Source: Oncomelania hupensis
Lineage: Eukaryota; Mollusca; Gastropoda; Littorinimorpha; Pomatiopsidae
Assembly: GCA_036898135.1 (NCBI GenBank)
Contig: CM072527.1
Location: 31,639,227-31,703,226, forward strand
DNA length: 64,000 bases
Direction of reading: 5' to 3'
The notes under the pieces were generated by a model. That model had not been told where the DNA came from. It saw nothing but the letters and a program-made list of their open reading frames with translations, and searched no databases. Position 1 is the first letter of the stretch. Every line of letters begins with the position of its first letter. The position numbers and the translations under genes are program-made. Positions 21,669 through 31,781 of this stretch are shown piece after piece.

Positions 21669-21792
21669 CCAAGCCATGGAGATGTTGACGTCCAACCAGC
21701 AGAGCGATATTGACACGGTGAAGCGGTCGCTGGAGGAGCAACACCGCAAGTACACTGAGGAGCTCAGAGCTGATCTGCAGAAAGCATTGCAG
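21669..21792 (+). CDS. CDK5RAP2: Exon 6, residues 142-183
   Basis: Acceptor gcatacag; the first base completes Ser from exon 5. It encodes SQAMEMLTSNQQSDIDTVKR, SLEEQHRKYTEELRADLQKA and LQ, then donor CAG|gtgagt. Its last 24 bases and the following intron are tandemly duplicated (see 21769-22107). Confidence 0.92.
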
Positions 21793-22107
21793 GTGAGTGT
21801 GTGTGTGGACATATGGGTGTTTGTGAGTGCTGTTGTTTACACCAAAATATTCTCCCAACACTTGACAACTCGGTGGTGCAAAAAGAAGCAGGTACAGCTC
21901 GTTCTAATCTTCAAAATGGCTTTAACACTTTTACAGGCTGACCATCTGCAGAAAGCATTGCAGGTGAGTGTGTGTGTGGACATATGGGTGTTTGTGAGTG
22001 CTGTTGTTTACACCAAAATATTCTCCCAACACTTGACAACTCGGTGGTGCAAAAAGAAGCAGGTACAGCTCGTTCTAATCTTCAAAATGGCTTTAACACT
22101 TTTACAG
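21769..22107 (+). repeat. Tandem duplication of exon 6 end plus intron (168 and 171 bp)
   Basis: The segment starting with the last 24 bases of exon 6 and ending at the acceptor tttacag is repeated almost identically from 21937. The second copy differs by a 3-base insertion (gctgatctg against gctgaccatctg) and few other changes. A third, short homology begins at 22108 (gctgaccaccctcac). The duplication copies a donor and an acceptor site. Confidence 0.95.
21937..21963 (+). CDS. CDK5RAP2: Candidate in-frame 27-nt microexon (exon 6b)
   Basis: It is bounded by tttacag on the left and gtgagtgtg on the right, both copies of functional splice sites. It would insert nine residues, ADHLQKALQ, in frame between exon 6 and exon 7, repeating the QKALQ end of exon 6. 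The splice sites are as good as those of exon 6, but a 27-nt exon may be skipped. Use is not shown. Confidence 0.45.
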
Positions 22108-24294
22108 GCTGACCACCCTCACATTGCCTATTGAGAAAAATGCAGCTCAAGAGGAGCAACTTCGAATAATACATCACCCCATAAAATGTTTTTTTTTTTT
22201 TAAATGTACATCAACAAATATTGAATTGAAACCAATGTTATTAAATTCCAGATGAATTTTTCTTTCAAAGAATGCATGATTTGTAGTGAGTGAGCACATA
22301 AATCCACAAAAAAATCCAAACATTAGAAAAACGGAAGAAAACTATACTATTATGGACTACAAAATCAGTGTGTCCACATCGCTACCACCCAAATCACTCT
22401 CCAATGCTTCGAACTCGATATCGAAGTTGCTTTTCTTGCTTGGATCAATTTGCGTAAGATCATCTTCATCGAATCTCTCAAAAACACTGTTTGAATCTTC
22501 ACTGTCCATAATGGCTGCTAAGTATAATCTCCTCTCTCGTTCCTCGAAACATTGTCATAAAGATGGTTGATGTTCACAAATTTGCAGTGCACATTTTTCA
22601 CAACGATCCACCATGTTTTGCATACCATACCACCCAGAAAGAACAAGAAATCTTGTACATGAGACAACGATTCGCGAGATGATGCTATTTATAGATACAG
22701 CAGTGGAAGCGTCCTAACGGAGCACGACACAACACAAAAACGTTAAGCTTACAGTACTCACTAAAATGTAATACTGCATGCTAGGCTAGATACACACTAG
22801 GCAATTAAGCACTCAAATGACCCTGGGATCAACACAAGCTAGGTACTATGCCTGTCCGACTTCAATAACTGAAAACACAAAAATGTCACAACACCAAAAA
22901 AAAAAAAAAACACCAAAAAAAAACACTTGCCCACATATTATTCAATACCATTGAATAGTTGCGTTTGACATTAGACACTAATAGTTCTTATGAAATTTAG
23001 CACGAATAAATGTTTCCAATCCAGGTTGGTTACTTTAAAAAACCTACGGTGTTGACCCAAAAGAACACTTACAGAGGACAAAATACAAGAACAAATCGTC
23101 ATTAAAGTGTAATCCAAAGACAACATTCCTTTGCGGACAAAGTTACAAAAGAATATATTTCCATCCAATTTCTCCCAAAGTGGCTCGATATAAAAAACAA
23201 CAACCTCACAAACGAGCACCGAATGCATTCTCAGAGGGCTAGGAAACTGGCAGAGAATCCATCAGTATGATGAAAAGCAACTGACAAAATTATCCACAAA
23301 ATGTCAAATAGAAAAATACAGCAAAAAACAACAAAGTTTCCTTATGCGCTGTGTGTCTTGACCACAGCACCAAGACATCACTTCACATGAAGACCCAACA
23401 CTGTTCATCAGTAAAACATATTGAAATCAGTGTCCATTCTGAATTCAATGCCTCTTTTAAAAAAAGTTCACTTGTCAACAAAAAAGTTCAAAGGTTAGCT
23501 CAAAAAGACTAAACGTAGGCCTAATGATATTCAACCTCTTTCAAAACTGCCCTCAGATCAACTGCCAAAAGGGGTGCCAAACATGACTATGCAGCCCATA
23601 ATCTGACATGGAATAGTCCATTATATGGTAATGGTCATCGAGTCAACCAACCATAAAAGGCCACACAAATTGAACGGGACTATGTTCCCAGTACAGCCAA
23701 TCCACAGAAAGTCACGCGAATCGTACAATGATTATGCGATCTTTGAATGGGTCAAACCATTGGTACCAGGGAGTAGAGGGTGTATCTGAGGTTATAATAT
23801 TATAAACTATGTATTTTGAATTCATTAGGTAAAATGGTGTCTTGAGTCTTGATCTCACAGTTAGCTACAAAACTTGCCTATTGCCAGAACAACCGAGAAA
23901 GTTCCAAGGGAAGAAGACACATCCTCACTTACAAGGTGGGCGAAAAAATACATAACAAAAAGGGGGAGGGACAGGAGTAACACAAACAGAACAAAAACAG
24001 TCAACACAGTCCGAGGTCGATGAAAGTCAAGTGGATGAAATGAGATGATAATGTCTTGGTCATAAACACCAGTAATGGTAACAAAACCAATGAGCACAAG
24101 AGGCTACAGGAGACAGGGGATACAACTACTCCAAACATCAAATGACAAGGGGCCACAAAAGAGCTAGGTAAACCGGTAAGATGCTTAGTCAAAACATTAA
24201 TTACAAAAACAAGTAGGGCCAGTAGGGCGTGCACACGGCTTTAAAATATCTGTTAATATTCATTCCCGGCTAGTTTATTGCTGGTGTCATGCAG
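22108..24294. other. Intron 6, distal part
   Basis: About 2.2 kb. No element ends were recognised with confidence. The minus strand 22614-22357 has an acidic, protein-like frame (see findings). The rest shows no coding similarity. Confidence 0.5.
22357..22614 (-). pseudogene. Unrecognised acidic protein fragment, one internal stop
   Basis: The minus-strand frame starts MVDRCEKCALQICEHQPSL, meets a TGA, then continues QCFEERERRLYLAAIMDSED, SNSVFERFDEDDLTQIDPSK and KSNFDIEFEALESDLGGSDV before a stop. A CxxC-type cluster followed by an acidic region is seen. It may be the N-terminus of a transposon protein (piggyBac style). Function unknown. Confidence 0.4.
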
Positions 24295-24408
24295 GATGCG
24301 GAGGACGCTAGAGATGACCTGGAGACGGGGAGGGAGAAGTCCCACCAGCTGGAGATCCGCGTCCGGCAGCTAGAGATGGACCAGCAGCAACTCTCCATCA
24401 ACACTCAG
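24295..24408 (+). CDS. CDK5RAP2: Exon 7, residues 184-221
   Basis: Acceptor gtcatgcag, donor CAG|gtaatg, phase 0 on both sides. It encodes DAEDARDDLETGREKSHQLE then IRVRQLEMDQQQLSINTQ, a charged coiled-coil helix. The reading frame stays open for 48 codons into the following intron, through a minisatellite. Confidence 0.92.
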
Positions 24409-24432
24409 GTAATGAATGACTTCTGTCTTGGT

Positions 24433-24815
24433 CTGAGCTGTAGAACACAGGTGATATGTATACCATGTGTAGGAAGCTGTAGAACACAGGTGATATGTAT
24501 ACCATGTGTAGGAAGCTGTAGAACACAGGTGAAATGTATACCATGTGTATAGGAAGCTGTAGAACACAGGTGATATGTATACCATGTGTAGGAAGCTGTA
24601 GAACACAGGTGATATGTATACCATGTGTAGGAAGCTGTAGAACACAGGTGATATGTATACCATGTGTAGGAAGCTGTAGAACACAGGTGATATGTATACC
24701 ATGTGTAGGAAGCTGTAGAACACAGGTGATATGTATACCATGTGTAGGAAGCTGTAGAACACAGGTGAAATGTATACCATGTTTAGGAAGCCGTAGAACA
24801 CAGGTGAAATGTAAG
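24433..24815. repeat. 39-bp minisatellite in intron 7
   Basis: About nine to ten near-identical units start at 24440, 24479, 24518 and so on; one unit is 42 bp. Each holds gtagaacacaggtgatatg. Because 39 is a multiple of three, both strands show false 13-residue repeat proteins. The unit contains acag|gtgat, which looks like an acceptor and a donor back to back. Confidence 0.95.
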
Positions 24816-24871
24816 AGAATGGGGTTACAAAATACTCGTATAGAAAAACAATAAACTGCACATACAAAGAC

Positions 24872-25262
24872 TGCATTATTATTTATTATTATTATTTAAT
24901 CGTTCTTATATAGCGCTTTTCCAGCTCAAGAGCTGCTCAAGGCGCTGGCTGATACAGGATCTAACTCAAGCCACCCGAGGCGCCAACTTGCAGCCTTTGA
25001 GCGCACCGTAATAACGCTCCAGACAACTGAGCACAATCCTTGGCAGCCAGGGATGGGGGTGAAGGACCTAGGTGCATGCTGGGTGTGTTCTTGTCACCGG
25101 CACTCACCCGTCTAGGGCATAAGCGTCAGGATCTTTAAAGTCCGTTATGATGGAATGTATGCGACACAGACTAGACCTCGGTTTATACTCTCATCCGAAG
25201 GAGTAGGAAACTTCTACAACAGGGATCATAGCATTTACGCACCGTGAGACATACAGGCGCAC
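24872..25262 (-). repeat. SINE-like repeat S1, longest copy
   Basis: It starts with an (ATT)n tail at the left, then ttatatagcgcttttccagc, and continues with ctcaaggcgctggctgatac. An internal block carries ggatctttaaagtcc and agacctcggttta. Parts of it recur at 11655, 14990, 16360, 42525, 46015, 47375 and 51730 in both orientations. The 3' end resembles LINE 3' tails in the window. Confidence 0.8.
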
Positions 25263-25330
25263 ATAATCAATGATGATGTGATGGTGATGCAGATGATGAT
25301 GATGATTGATGATGATGATGGTGATGAAGA
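25263..25330. repeat. (GAT)n-rich microsatellite
   Basis: Interrupted GAT/GATG repeats directly after the S1 repeat. Confidence 0.8.
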
Positions 25331-25598
25331 AGTGCCAAAAAACGCTATGTCCTTTGAGGATATGCTCGTGTTGTTTTATCTAGGACGTCTTTTCATTCTG
25401 CTGCTCAGTATGTTTGGGTGGTCTTTTATTATATGCAGTTAGAACCCCTAAGAATTTAGGAAACCATCCTTAGAATTGTATAGAATCTGTTGAAATGTTT
25501 TGGTACTTTAAAAACTCTACTTTAAGCACGATGAAATTAGAATGGTGATTGAATTGTATGGTCATAATTATGCTAATTCCAGTTGTGTCTTGTTGCAG

Positions 25599-25630
25599 AA
25601 ACTGAGGGACACTATTGAGATGAAGGAGAG
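25599..25630 (+). CDS. CDK5RAP2: Exon 8, residues 222-231 (32 nt)
   Basis: A very short exon with acceptor cttgttgcag and donor AG|gtgagt, encoding KLRDTIEMKE and the first two bases of Arg. The phase-2 end fits exactly with the single-base phase of exon 9. A strong polypyrimidine-like tract and donor, plus the phase match, support it in spite of its size. Confidence 0.8.
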
Positions 25631-25837
25631 GTGAGTATCAGCTGATGATGGCCGTTTTCTCTGTGAAATAACGCCTTTTGCTGCTGCCGGGCTACTACTA
25701 AGGTTATATAGGCAGTGGGCCCGAAAGCAATGCTGACCCCAATCTGAGTGTCATAGGCTGTTGAGGGCATTCCTTTCCACACAACCTATGCTTGATAGAT
25801 CTCTGACTCCCAGTTAGAGTCAAGGTGGGCTATTTAA

Positions 25838-26920
25838 CCTTTAGGCTGCGCTGTCAACGTACGTAGCACAGGGTGTCTAGCACCATCGTAATGCGATGTA
25901 TCCGTACGTTGTACTGAAGGGAAGTAAAAGCGTTTATAAAATAAATCCTTGGTCATGATTATGAAACAAAAGTTGTTTCCCTTCAACTGTAATGTTTTGG
26001 AAAGAAAAATCTTTTGGTTTAGAGGTAATTTTCAAACACACCAACTTAATGCCTATGTGAGCAGCACTCTTAGGTTCTCCCACATTTTGCTGGCTGCGGG
26101 CTATTTATAGCTTGCCTACACCCTCCCTTCCAGTGAAAGGAAAGTAGAGAAGAGCACCGGCGAAGCTATTTATAGCTAGCCTGGCTGAACTAGCTTCAAA
26201 ACCTAAAAGCTTTGGTTGAGTCGGTGTGCAAACAAAAAGCCACAGTCGAAGCACTTGTTGCTGGCGAAATTTTCCGCCTCGTTCGTCGCCATCATGGCAC
26301 GCAGAACATAGATCTACACGGCAGAAGAGGTGGCGCAAATGTTTCAGGAAGAAAACTTTGATGATAATAGTGGGGATGAAGATTTTAATGCGGGTGATGA
26401 TGTTTATTTGACGGAGGCTGGAGGGAGGGATTACGATTCGGACGAAGAAGAAGATCTCCGCCTACAATCTTTAGCAGACGACGGTAGGTGAAAAAAAAAC
26501 TTTATTTTCACTAGATCTATAATAATATTATTTTCCTTTTACACAGGCTATTTCTGTATTTATCAGGCTTTGATTACAGTCCATTTTGGTTATCATAATT
26601 TTTGGTAATAAATCTTATTTCTATTCTGCAATTCTTTGCGTATGACTTCAAGAATGGGTGTGCAGTTGAGTGAGAGTGAATTTGTTTGCTCATGCCCCTA
26701 ACTTAAAATTCCATAATTGTACAAACCAACAATCTTACACTTTTTTGTGTCTGTTCTTTGGAATCTTTATTCAATTTCCTTTCATTTGTTATATACTTTT
26801 ATATATATAGGTGTAATAGTTTAGCAACAATGGCATATATAATAAGGCATGTGTGTTTTTAATCGTAAGTCAAAATTTTCTTTAGCACAGAGCAGGAAAA
26901 ACATGTCAGCAGGCTAAGGG
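25838..26920 (+). mobile_element. piggyBac-type transposon relic
   Basis: The flanks are TTAA on both sides (25834-25837 and 26921-26924), with imperfect terminal inverted repeats, cctttaggctgc at the left against the complement of gcaggctaaggg at the right. Inside, 26294-26483 encodes an acidic piggyBac-like N-terminus. The catalytic part is missing. Confidence 0.75.
26294..26483 (+). pseudogene. piggyBac-like transposase N-terminus
   Basis: It reads MARRT, a stop, then IYTAEEVAQMFQEENFDDNS and later DYDSDEEEDLRLQSLADD. The acidic Asp/Glu-rich start with a TAEEV segment is typical of piggyBac-derived proteins. It has a premature stop at codon 6 and is followed by a possible donor, gtaggt. 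No DDD catalytic region follows. Confidence 0.7.
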
Positions 26921-26954
26921 TTAATGGAGACGGGCCTATTTGATTGCAGTTATA

Positions 26955-27245
26955 CAGTATGACCATTGTTTTTATACCAAGCAAACATCCTAGGTTCAAA
27001 AGTTTATTAAAAAAAGTTTGTTTCAAAGCGACGGTTACAAATTGTTACTCGGCAGTGGTCAGTTCAGCCCTAATGCTTGAATCTCTATTAACTCAAATTC
27101 GTTATTCATGCACTCCGTTCACTCGGTAACATGGCAGTAGTCGTAGTTATACAGTTTTCCAACTTTATTCGGCAAATGAAACACAGTCAGCATCAACAAC
27201 TGCATACAAAAATCTCTTTCCCAAAAACACCTGGAGACCAGCAGA
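26955..27245 (+). repeat. Dispersed repeat S3, copy 1
   Basis: It contains aacatggcagtagtcgtag, ttttccaactttattcggca and catcaacaactgcatacaa. The same blocks in the same order recur at 59780-59995, and in part at 44160-44285. Class unknown. Confidence 0.7.
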
Positions 27246-27705
27246 CAGACTGCGCTACTTATATTAGGTACTCCAAGCCCTTCATTGGCTCTTGTCCGCT
27301 CGGCAGTTTTGACTCAGTTTTCACTTCACTTTCAACACTTATTATTAATGTAAAACTGCATCAAAACGAACAGTGGCTGTATTCAAATAAAAATTGAAAG
27401 CTTTATCTTTACATCTGTGTTGTTTTTAATGCATGTTTATGCGAAAGATTCCGAGAAAACAGCTTTTGAATACGCCCCTATCCGCACGCTGAATGCCGCT
27501 GCGAAAAAATTGTCACCGTCGTTTGCTGAGAGGTGACTCGTTTCAAAGTCTAAGCGCTTTGCGATACTTCATTGGATGGCCTAAAAATAAGAACCAATGA
27601 GAAGTTCGGATACTTAGCTTCATTTACATATAAGTATGGTGGGCTCTCGTGTGTAAACGTTTTGTTACGAGCCGAACAAAGTGGATAAAGCGGTTTTGAT
27701 GTAAG

Positions 27706-27930
27706 ATTAAAATTTTCTCTCTAAATTTATTATTAATAAGCATACTTACCATGACTCAACAAGTGCAATGTTTTGGCGTTGCTAGGTGATAGTGCCCTTT
27801 TAGCGGAAGCTGGCAAAATCCAATCAAACATAGAGTTGCTTCCCTTGCACCAAACCGTCCCGTGTCCCACGTGCTACAATACGCGTCTAAGCGCTCACGG
27901 CAAAGGACAGCACACCTCATTCCTTATTTG
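27706..27930 (-). repeat. DIRS right (3') inverted terminal repeat
   Basis: The stretch 27756-27930 is the reverse complement of 32530-32700, almost base for base. The outer 50 bp, 27706-27755, is unique to this end and is repeated in inverted form at 27961-28012. An open frame beginning MALLGDSALLAEAGKIQSN runs inward and recurs in the other terminal repeat. Confidence 0.93.
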
Positions 27931-27960
27931 GAACTGCGGGGAGGTGGGAGGGATATTAAA

Positions 27961-28051
27961 TTGAGTCATGGTAAGTATGCTTATTAATAATAAATTTAGA
28001 GAGAAAATTTTAATATTAATTACACATACTGTACCATGACTCAACAAGTGC
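27961..28051 (-). repeat. DIRS internal complementary region (ICR)
   Basis: This 91-bp block has two parts. 27961-28012 is the inverted copy of the outer right end (27706-27755). 28014-28051 is the inverted copy of the outer left end (32687-32723). This equals the junction of the two element ends and is the template that DIRS-1 uses to restore its termini and form a circle. The DIRS-1 ICR is similarly about 88 bp. Confidence 0.93.
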
Positions 28052-28346
28052 AGATTAGCACGAAAAGGACGGAGGGAAGCAACTTTATCTGACACAATCT
28101 TACCGTGAACAGGCTGGAAAAGAGGACCGGGACTGCAGGGCTAAGACCACAGAACCGACTCCAGGAAGCCATCCTCCCGAGAATGGCAGGACAGAAGCAG
28201 GAAGCAAGTTGGAACCGGCCGGGGACTCCTGAAGCCCAGAAGCCCCTAACGAAGGCCGGACAACAGCCAAGCGTGAAGACGGAGAACGCTTGGAATGCCG
28301 TGTGGAATCCCGGATGGAGGCCGCAGAAGCGAAAGCGCCCCGAGAG
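28052..28346 (-). other. DIRS element segment where recombinase is expected
   Basis: Between the methyltransferase-like frame and the internal complementary region only about 295 bp remain. Tyrosine recombinase of DIRS elements needs about 900 bp or more. No R-H-R-Y pattern is seen in any frame, so it is deleted. Confidence 0.65.
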
Positions 28347-29024
28347 CTAGAGGAAGCACAGCCCCTGGGAAAGACGAAGGCGATCGGGGAACCAGGGCTG
28401 AGCTGGCCAAAAGGGAGCCACGAGAAAGAGAGAAGGGGACTCCTCTCCAGCCTTCCTGAGAACCCGCGGAAGGAGGGGGAATGGCGGGCAGGCATAAGCC
28501 TCCAACCCCTCCCAAGAAATGGACAACGCGACAACCGCCCCAGCCAGACAATCTGTGACCGGCGACACAAACAGGGGTAGCCTGGAAGAGTAACAAGTGG
28601 CAAAAAGATCGATCAGTGGATTAAACCACTCCGCCCAAACTGGATGAAGAACAGAGAGGGACAGCGTCCAATCCGTGTGGACCACACAATGAGGGCGACC
28701 CAGAAGAGCGGCTAAGACATTGACAGAGCCGCAGACATGCTTGGCCACAAGCGTATAACCGAAATCAGCTAACCACAAAAGGAGGCTCTCCACCATCATG
28801 GAGAGAGCAGGGGAATGGGTAACCCCGGAGTGGTAGAAGAGAGAAACCACAGAGGAACTGACGGAGCGAACGAGCAAAAGGCCCCGAGGCAGGGAGGGAA
28901 GAAAACTATGAAGAGCCAGGCAAACGGTTTCCATCTCCAGGCGACGAAAATGCCAAGACAGCTGGTCCGGAGACCAAAACCCGAGAGCTGAAAGGCTGCC
29001 CGTAAGCGCACCCCAACCGACCAA
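28347..29024 (-). pseudogene. DIRS RNase H and Dam-like methyltransferase region
   Basis: This 225-codon frame contains VESLLLWLADFGYTLVAKHV, a segment NVLAALLGRPHCVVHTDWTL of the RNase H end, then PLIDLFATCYSSRLPLFVSP and LSISWEGLEAYACPPFPLLP. The LFATxxNxRLPLFVSP and YAxPPFPLLPRVL blocks are the known signature of DIRS-element polyproteins after RNase H. The frame ends before a recombinase domain. Confidence 0.88.
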
Positions 29025-29509
29025 AGACGCCCAGACATCTGGCTGAAACGATAACCTGACTCTCCAAAAGTAGCAGAAGGGACTGAAGCTTCTGCACCCG
29101 ACGAGCCAAAGGGCAGACTGACCAATCGCGAGTGTCGAACGACATTCCCAGGTAGATGAAAACCCGAGATAGAGACAACTCAGACTTGAGAGGGCTCACA
29201 GAGAACCCCAAGCGCCGAGTCCAAAGGAGAACGAGCCTGATGTGCACCAGACAGAGATCGTGAGAACTAGCCTTGACCAACCAGTCAACAAGATAAGCAG
29301 AGAACCGCACCCCGAGTCCGAGGACTACGGCAGCGAGTTCTTTCTTTTTTTTTTTTTTTGACAATCCTTGTTAAAACCCAAGGACTGAGAGACAAATCAA
29401 AGGGAAGGGCCTCGAAAGAAAAACCCCATCCCTCCAGACGAAAACGCATCCAACGCCTGTGAAGAGGATGAACAGACACATGGAAATAGGCGTCAGAAAA
29501 ATCGACCAC
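28906..29509 (-). pseudogene. DIRS reverse transcriptase (two frames, catalytic Asp lost)
   Basis: The N-terminal piece (29509-29360) reads MVDFSDAYFHVSVHPLHRRW, then FEALPFDLSLSPWVLTRIV, the RT block with DAYFHV. An A-run on the minus strand (29342-29360 in plus coordinates) interrupts it. The frame that follows contains VRFSAYLVDWLVKASSH, where DIRS elements have Y-L-D-D-W; the first catalytic Asp is Val (near 29284-29295). The frame then runs into the RNase H region. The RT is dead by this substitution and by the interruption. Confidence 0.88.
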
Positions 29510-29670
29510 CGGGCGCCAACCGCCGGAAGCCTTCGGGGAACAACGAAAAGGCGGCCGTAAAACCCCGGGAGTGAGGGCAAAGGACCCCCTCTATAGCGCC
29601 CTTCTGGAAAAGGGCTATGACCCAGCAAGAAACTGACGAGCCAAGCCACCAGCCCGGAAGGGAAGAGCAC

Positions 29671-30429
29671 CTAGGGGTGGACAGGCAGGGATAGAGAAAA
29701 ACGCGCCACTGCGTAAACGCCTACGGCGTACCTCAACCATGCGACGGGAAGAGGAAGTACCACACTGCCCACCCCGAGGAGAGGGATCACGGACCGAGCG
29801 ACCTCGACAACTGTCAGGAAAGAAAGACGGGGCCGAAGGAGAGTCCCGAGCCCAGAAGGCGAAACCATCTGAGTGGGACCGCTCCGACTCCTCACGAACA
29901 GCTGAGCGAACGTAAGGACCAAACAGAGAGTCGGGCACCAAGGGTCCCACCCGAAGCGAAGAGGACAAGAGCGGAGGCAACGGAGACGCTGACTGAAGAA
30001 AAGCGTCACAACGCGCAAGAAGCAGGTTGACATAGGCAAAAGCCTGCGATTCGCCACCCGAACGATGGAGGTACAGAGAGCCTGCAACAAGGACCTCACC
30101 GAAATCAACGAACCCTCGACGCAGAATACATGCCCAGAAGGCAAAGCAGAAGACAGCGCAGCAGATAGCGCGTCAGCGAGAGAAATAAACTCAAGGGACC
30201 TAACAATAGCCACCTCTATCCGTGCCAGACCACCGACTGGAACAGGGATCGACGAAGGAGGTAAAGGCTTGAGGCCCCTCAAAAGAGCGAGAGCATCCTG
30301 GGAAACCGGGAGCGAATACCTCGGAAGAAACGACCGGGAGAGGAACTTCCCGGGAACACCGGTCGAAGAAGACGAACTCAACAAAAGAGCCCACAGCGGA
30401 AGCTCTAGGGAACCGAGGGACTTCCTCAA
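29671..30429 (-). pseudogene. DIRS gag-like region
   Basis: A 252-codon frame, Leu/Ser/Arg-rich, with segments SLEFISLADALSAALSSALP and STCFLRVVTLFFSQRLRCLR. In DIRS elements the ORF before RT is a gag-like protein with little sequence conservation, and position supports that reading here. An overlapping frame (29615-29980) carries LVPDSLFGPYVRSAVREE and is probably the real continuation after a frameshift. Confidence 0.55.
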
Positions 30430-30924
30430 ACGAAGAGGAAGAGGCCTCGCCCTCTAAAGTCCTCTAGCCGTAGAGAAGGCCCAATCCACAAAACCTTTAA
30501 CACTAGGAGACTCCCTGAATACAAGGCAAGCCTCATCAGACTCGGCAGAAGCAAGAGTCCCGCCTAGGAAGGAATGGAGGTGAGGCAGGGGTACCGAAAC
30601 CTCCTCCATCACCTGAGGACAAAAAGCCGCAGCGTGTTGAACCGCCTCTATAAAAGAGCCTCAGGGTTAAGAGCCGGATACAAAGCTCCAGCACCCGAGC
30701 AAACAGAAACTAGGGTAGGAGGAACCAAGAGTGCCCCACCCCCACCAGAAGGCGGCGCGCACAAAGGCAAAGCGGCGTTCGCATGTAATCCGGAGGAAGG
30801 TAACGAAAAAACCGAACCAACAGCCCCGGAAACCAGCACCCCCGACCCACAACCGAAACCGGAAGTGACAGAGGTCGGAGGGTGAACAGGGAAGGCTTGA
30901 CTCAAACCAGAAACGGAAGGGGGC

Positions 30925-31660
30925 CACGGGCAAACCGTACCCCCCGATCCGGAAACCGGAGCCCCCGCCCCACGACCGCAAGCGGAAGTGGAGTACGAGA
31001 GGGAGAAACCAAACCGGAAGAGGGTGACGGGTGTACCGTACCCCCCGTACCGGAAACCAGAGCCCCCACCCCACGACCGCAAACGGAAGTGGAGTACAAC
31101 GGAGGATGAGAGGGAGAATCCAAACCGGAAAAGAGGGTGACGGGTGCACCGTACCCCCCGTACCGGAAACCAGAGCCCCCGCCCCACGACCGGAAGCGGA
31201 AGTGGAGAACAAAGGAGGATGAGAGGGAGAAACCAAACCGGAAGAGGGTGACGGGTGTACCGTACCCCCCGTACCGGAAACCAGAGCCCCCACCCCACGA
31301 CCGCAAGCGGAAGTGGAGTACAACGGAGGATGAGAGGGAGAATCCAAACCGGAAAAGAGGGTGACGGGTGCACCGTAAACCCCGTACCGGAAACCAGAGC
31401 CCCCACCCCACGACCGCAAGCGGAAGTGGAGTACAAAGGAGGATGAGAGGGAGAAACCAAACCGGAAGAGGGTGACGGGTGTACCGTACCCTCCGTACCG
31501 GAAACCAGAGCCCCCACCCCACGACCGCAAGCGGAAGTGGAGTACAAAGGAGGATGAGAGGGAGAATCCAAACCGGAAAAGAGGGTGACGGGTGCACCGT
31601 ACCCCCCGTACCGGAAACCAGAGCCCCCGCCCCACGACCGCAAGCGGAAGTGGAGAGCAA
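30925..31660. repeat. 112-bp minisatellite inside the DIRS element
   Basis: About seven GC-rich units. Units begin gtgacgggtg at 31024, 31137, 31248, 31361, 31472 and 31585, so spacings alternate 113 and 111 bp. This gives a 224-bp higher-order repeat. A shorter, older unit lies at about 30935-31020. Long repeated open frames here on both strands follow from the repeat and are not separate genes. Confidence 0.95.
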
Positions 31661-31781
31661 TGGGGGCTGGACCGAGGGGGTGAGGGACAAACCGGACGAA
31701 CCGGAAGCCACACCCCCTGTCGCCGTAGGACGAAACACTGCGTGCAGTGTTGAATATGTCCCAAGCTTGACATTAGCCCGA

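Noticed and set aside
24433..24815. CRISPR-like array
   Set aside because: Units are contiguous without unique spacers, in animal intron DNA. The same holds for the array at 30925-31660.
24370..24876. 13-residue repeat proteins on both strands
   Set aside because: Follow from the 39-bp minisatellite; no start context or homologue.
28105..28580. Plus-strand frames inside the DIRS element
   Set aside because: Shadows of the minus-strand DIRS coding region, which has clear RT and RNase H motifs.
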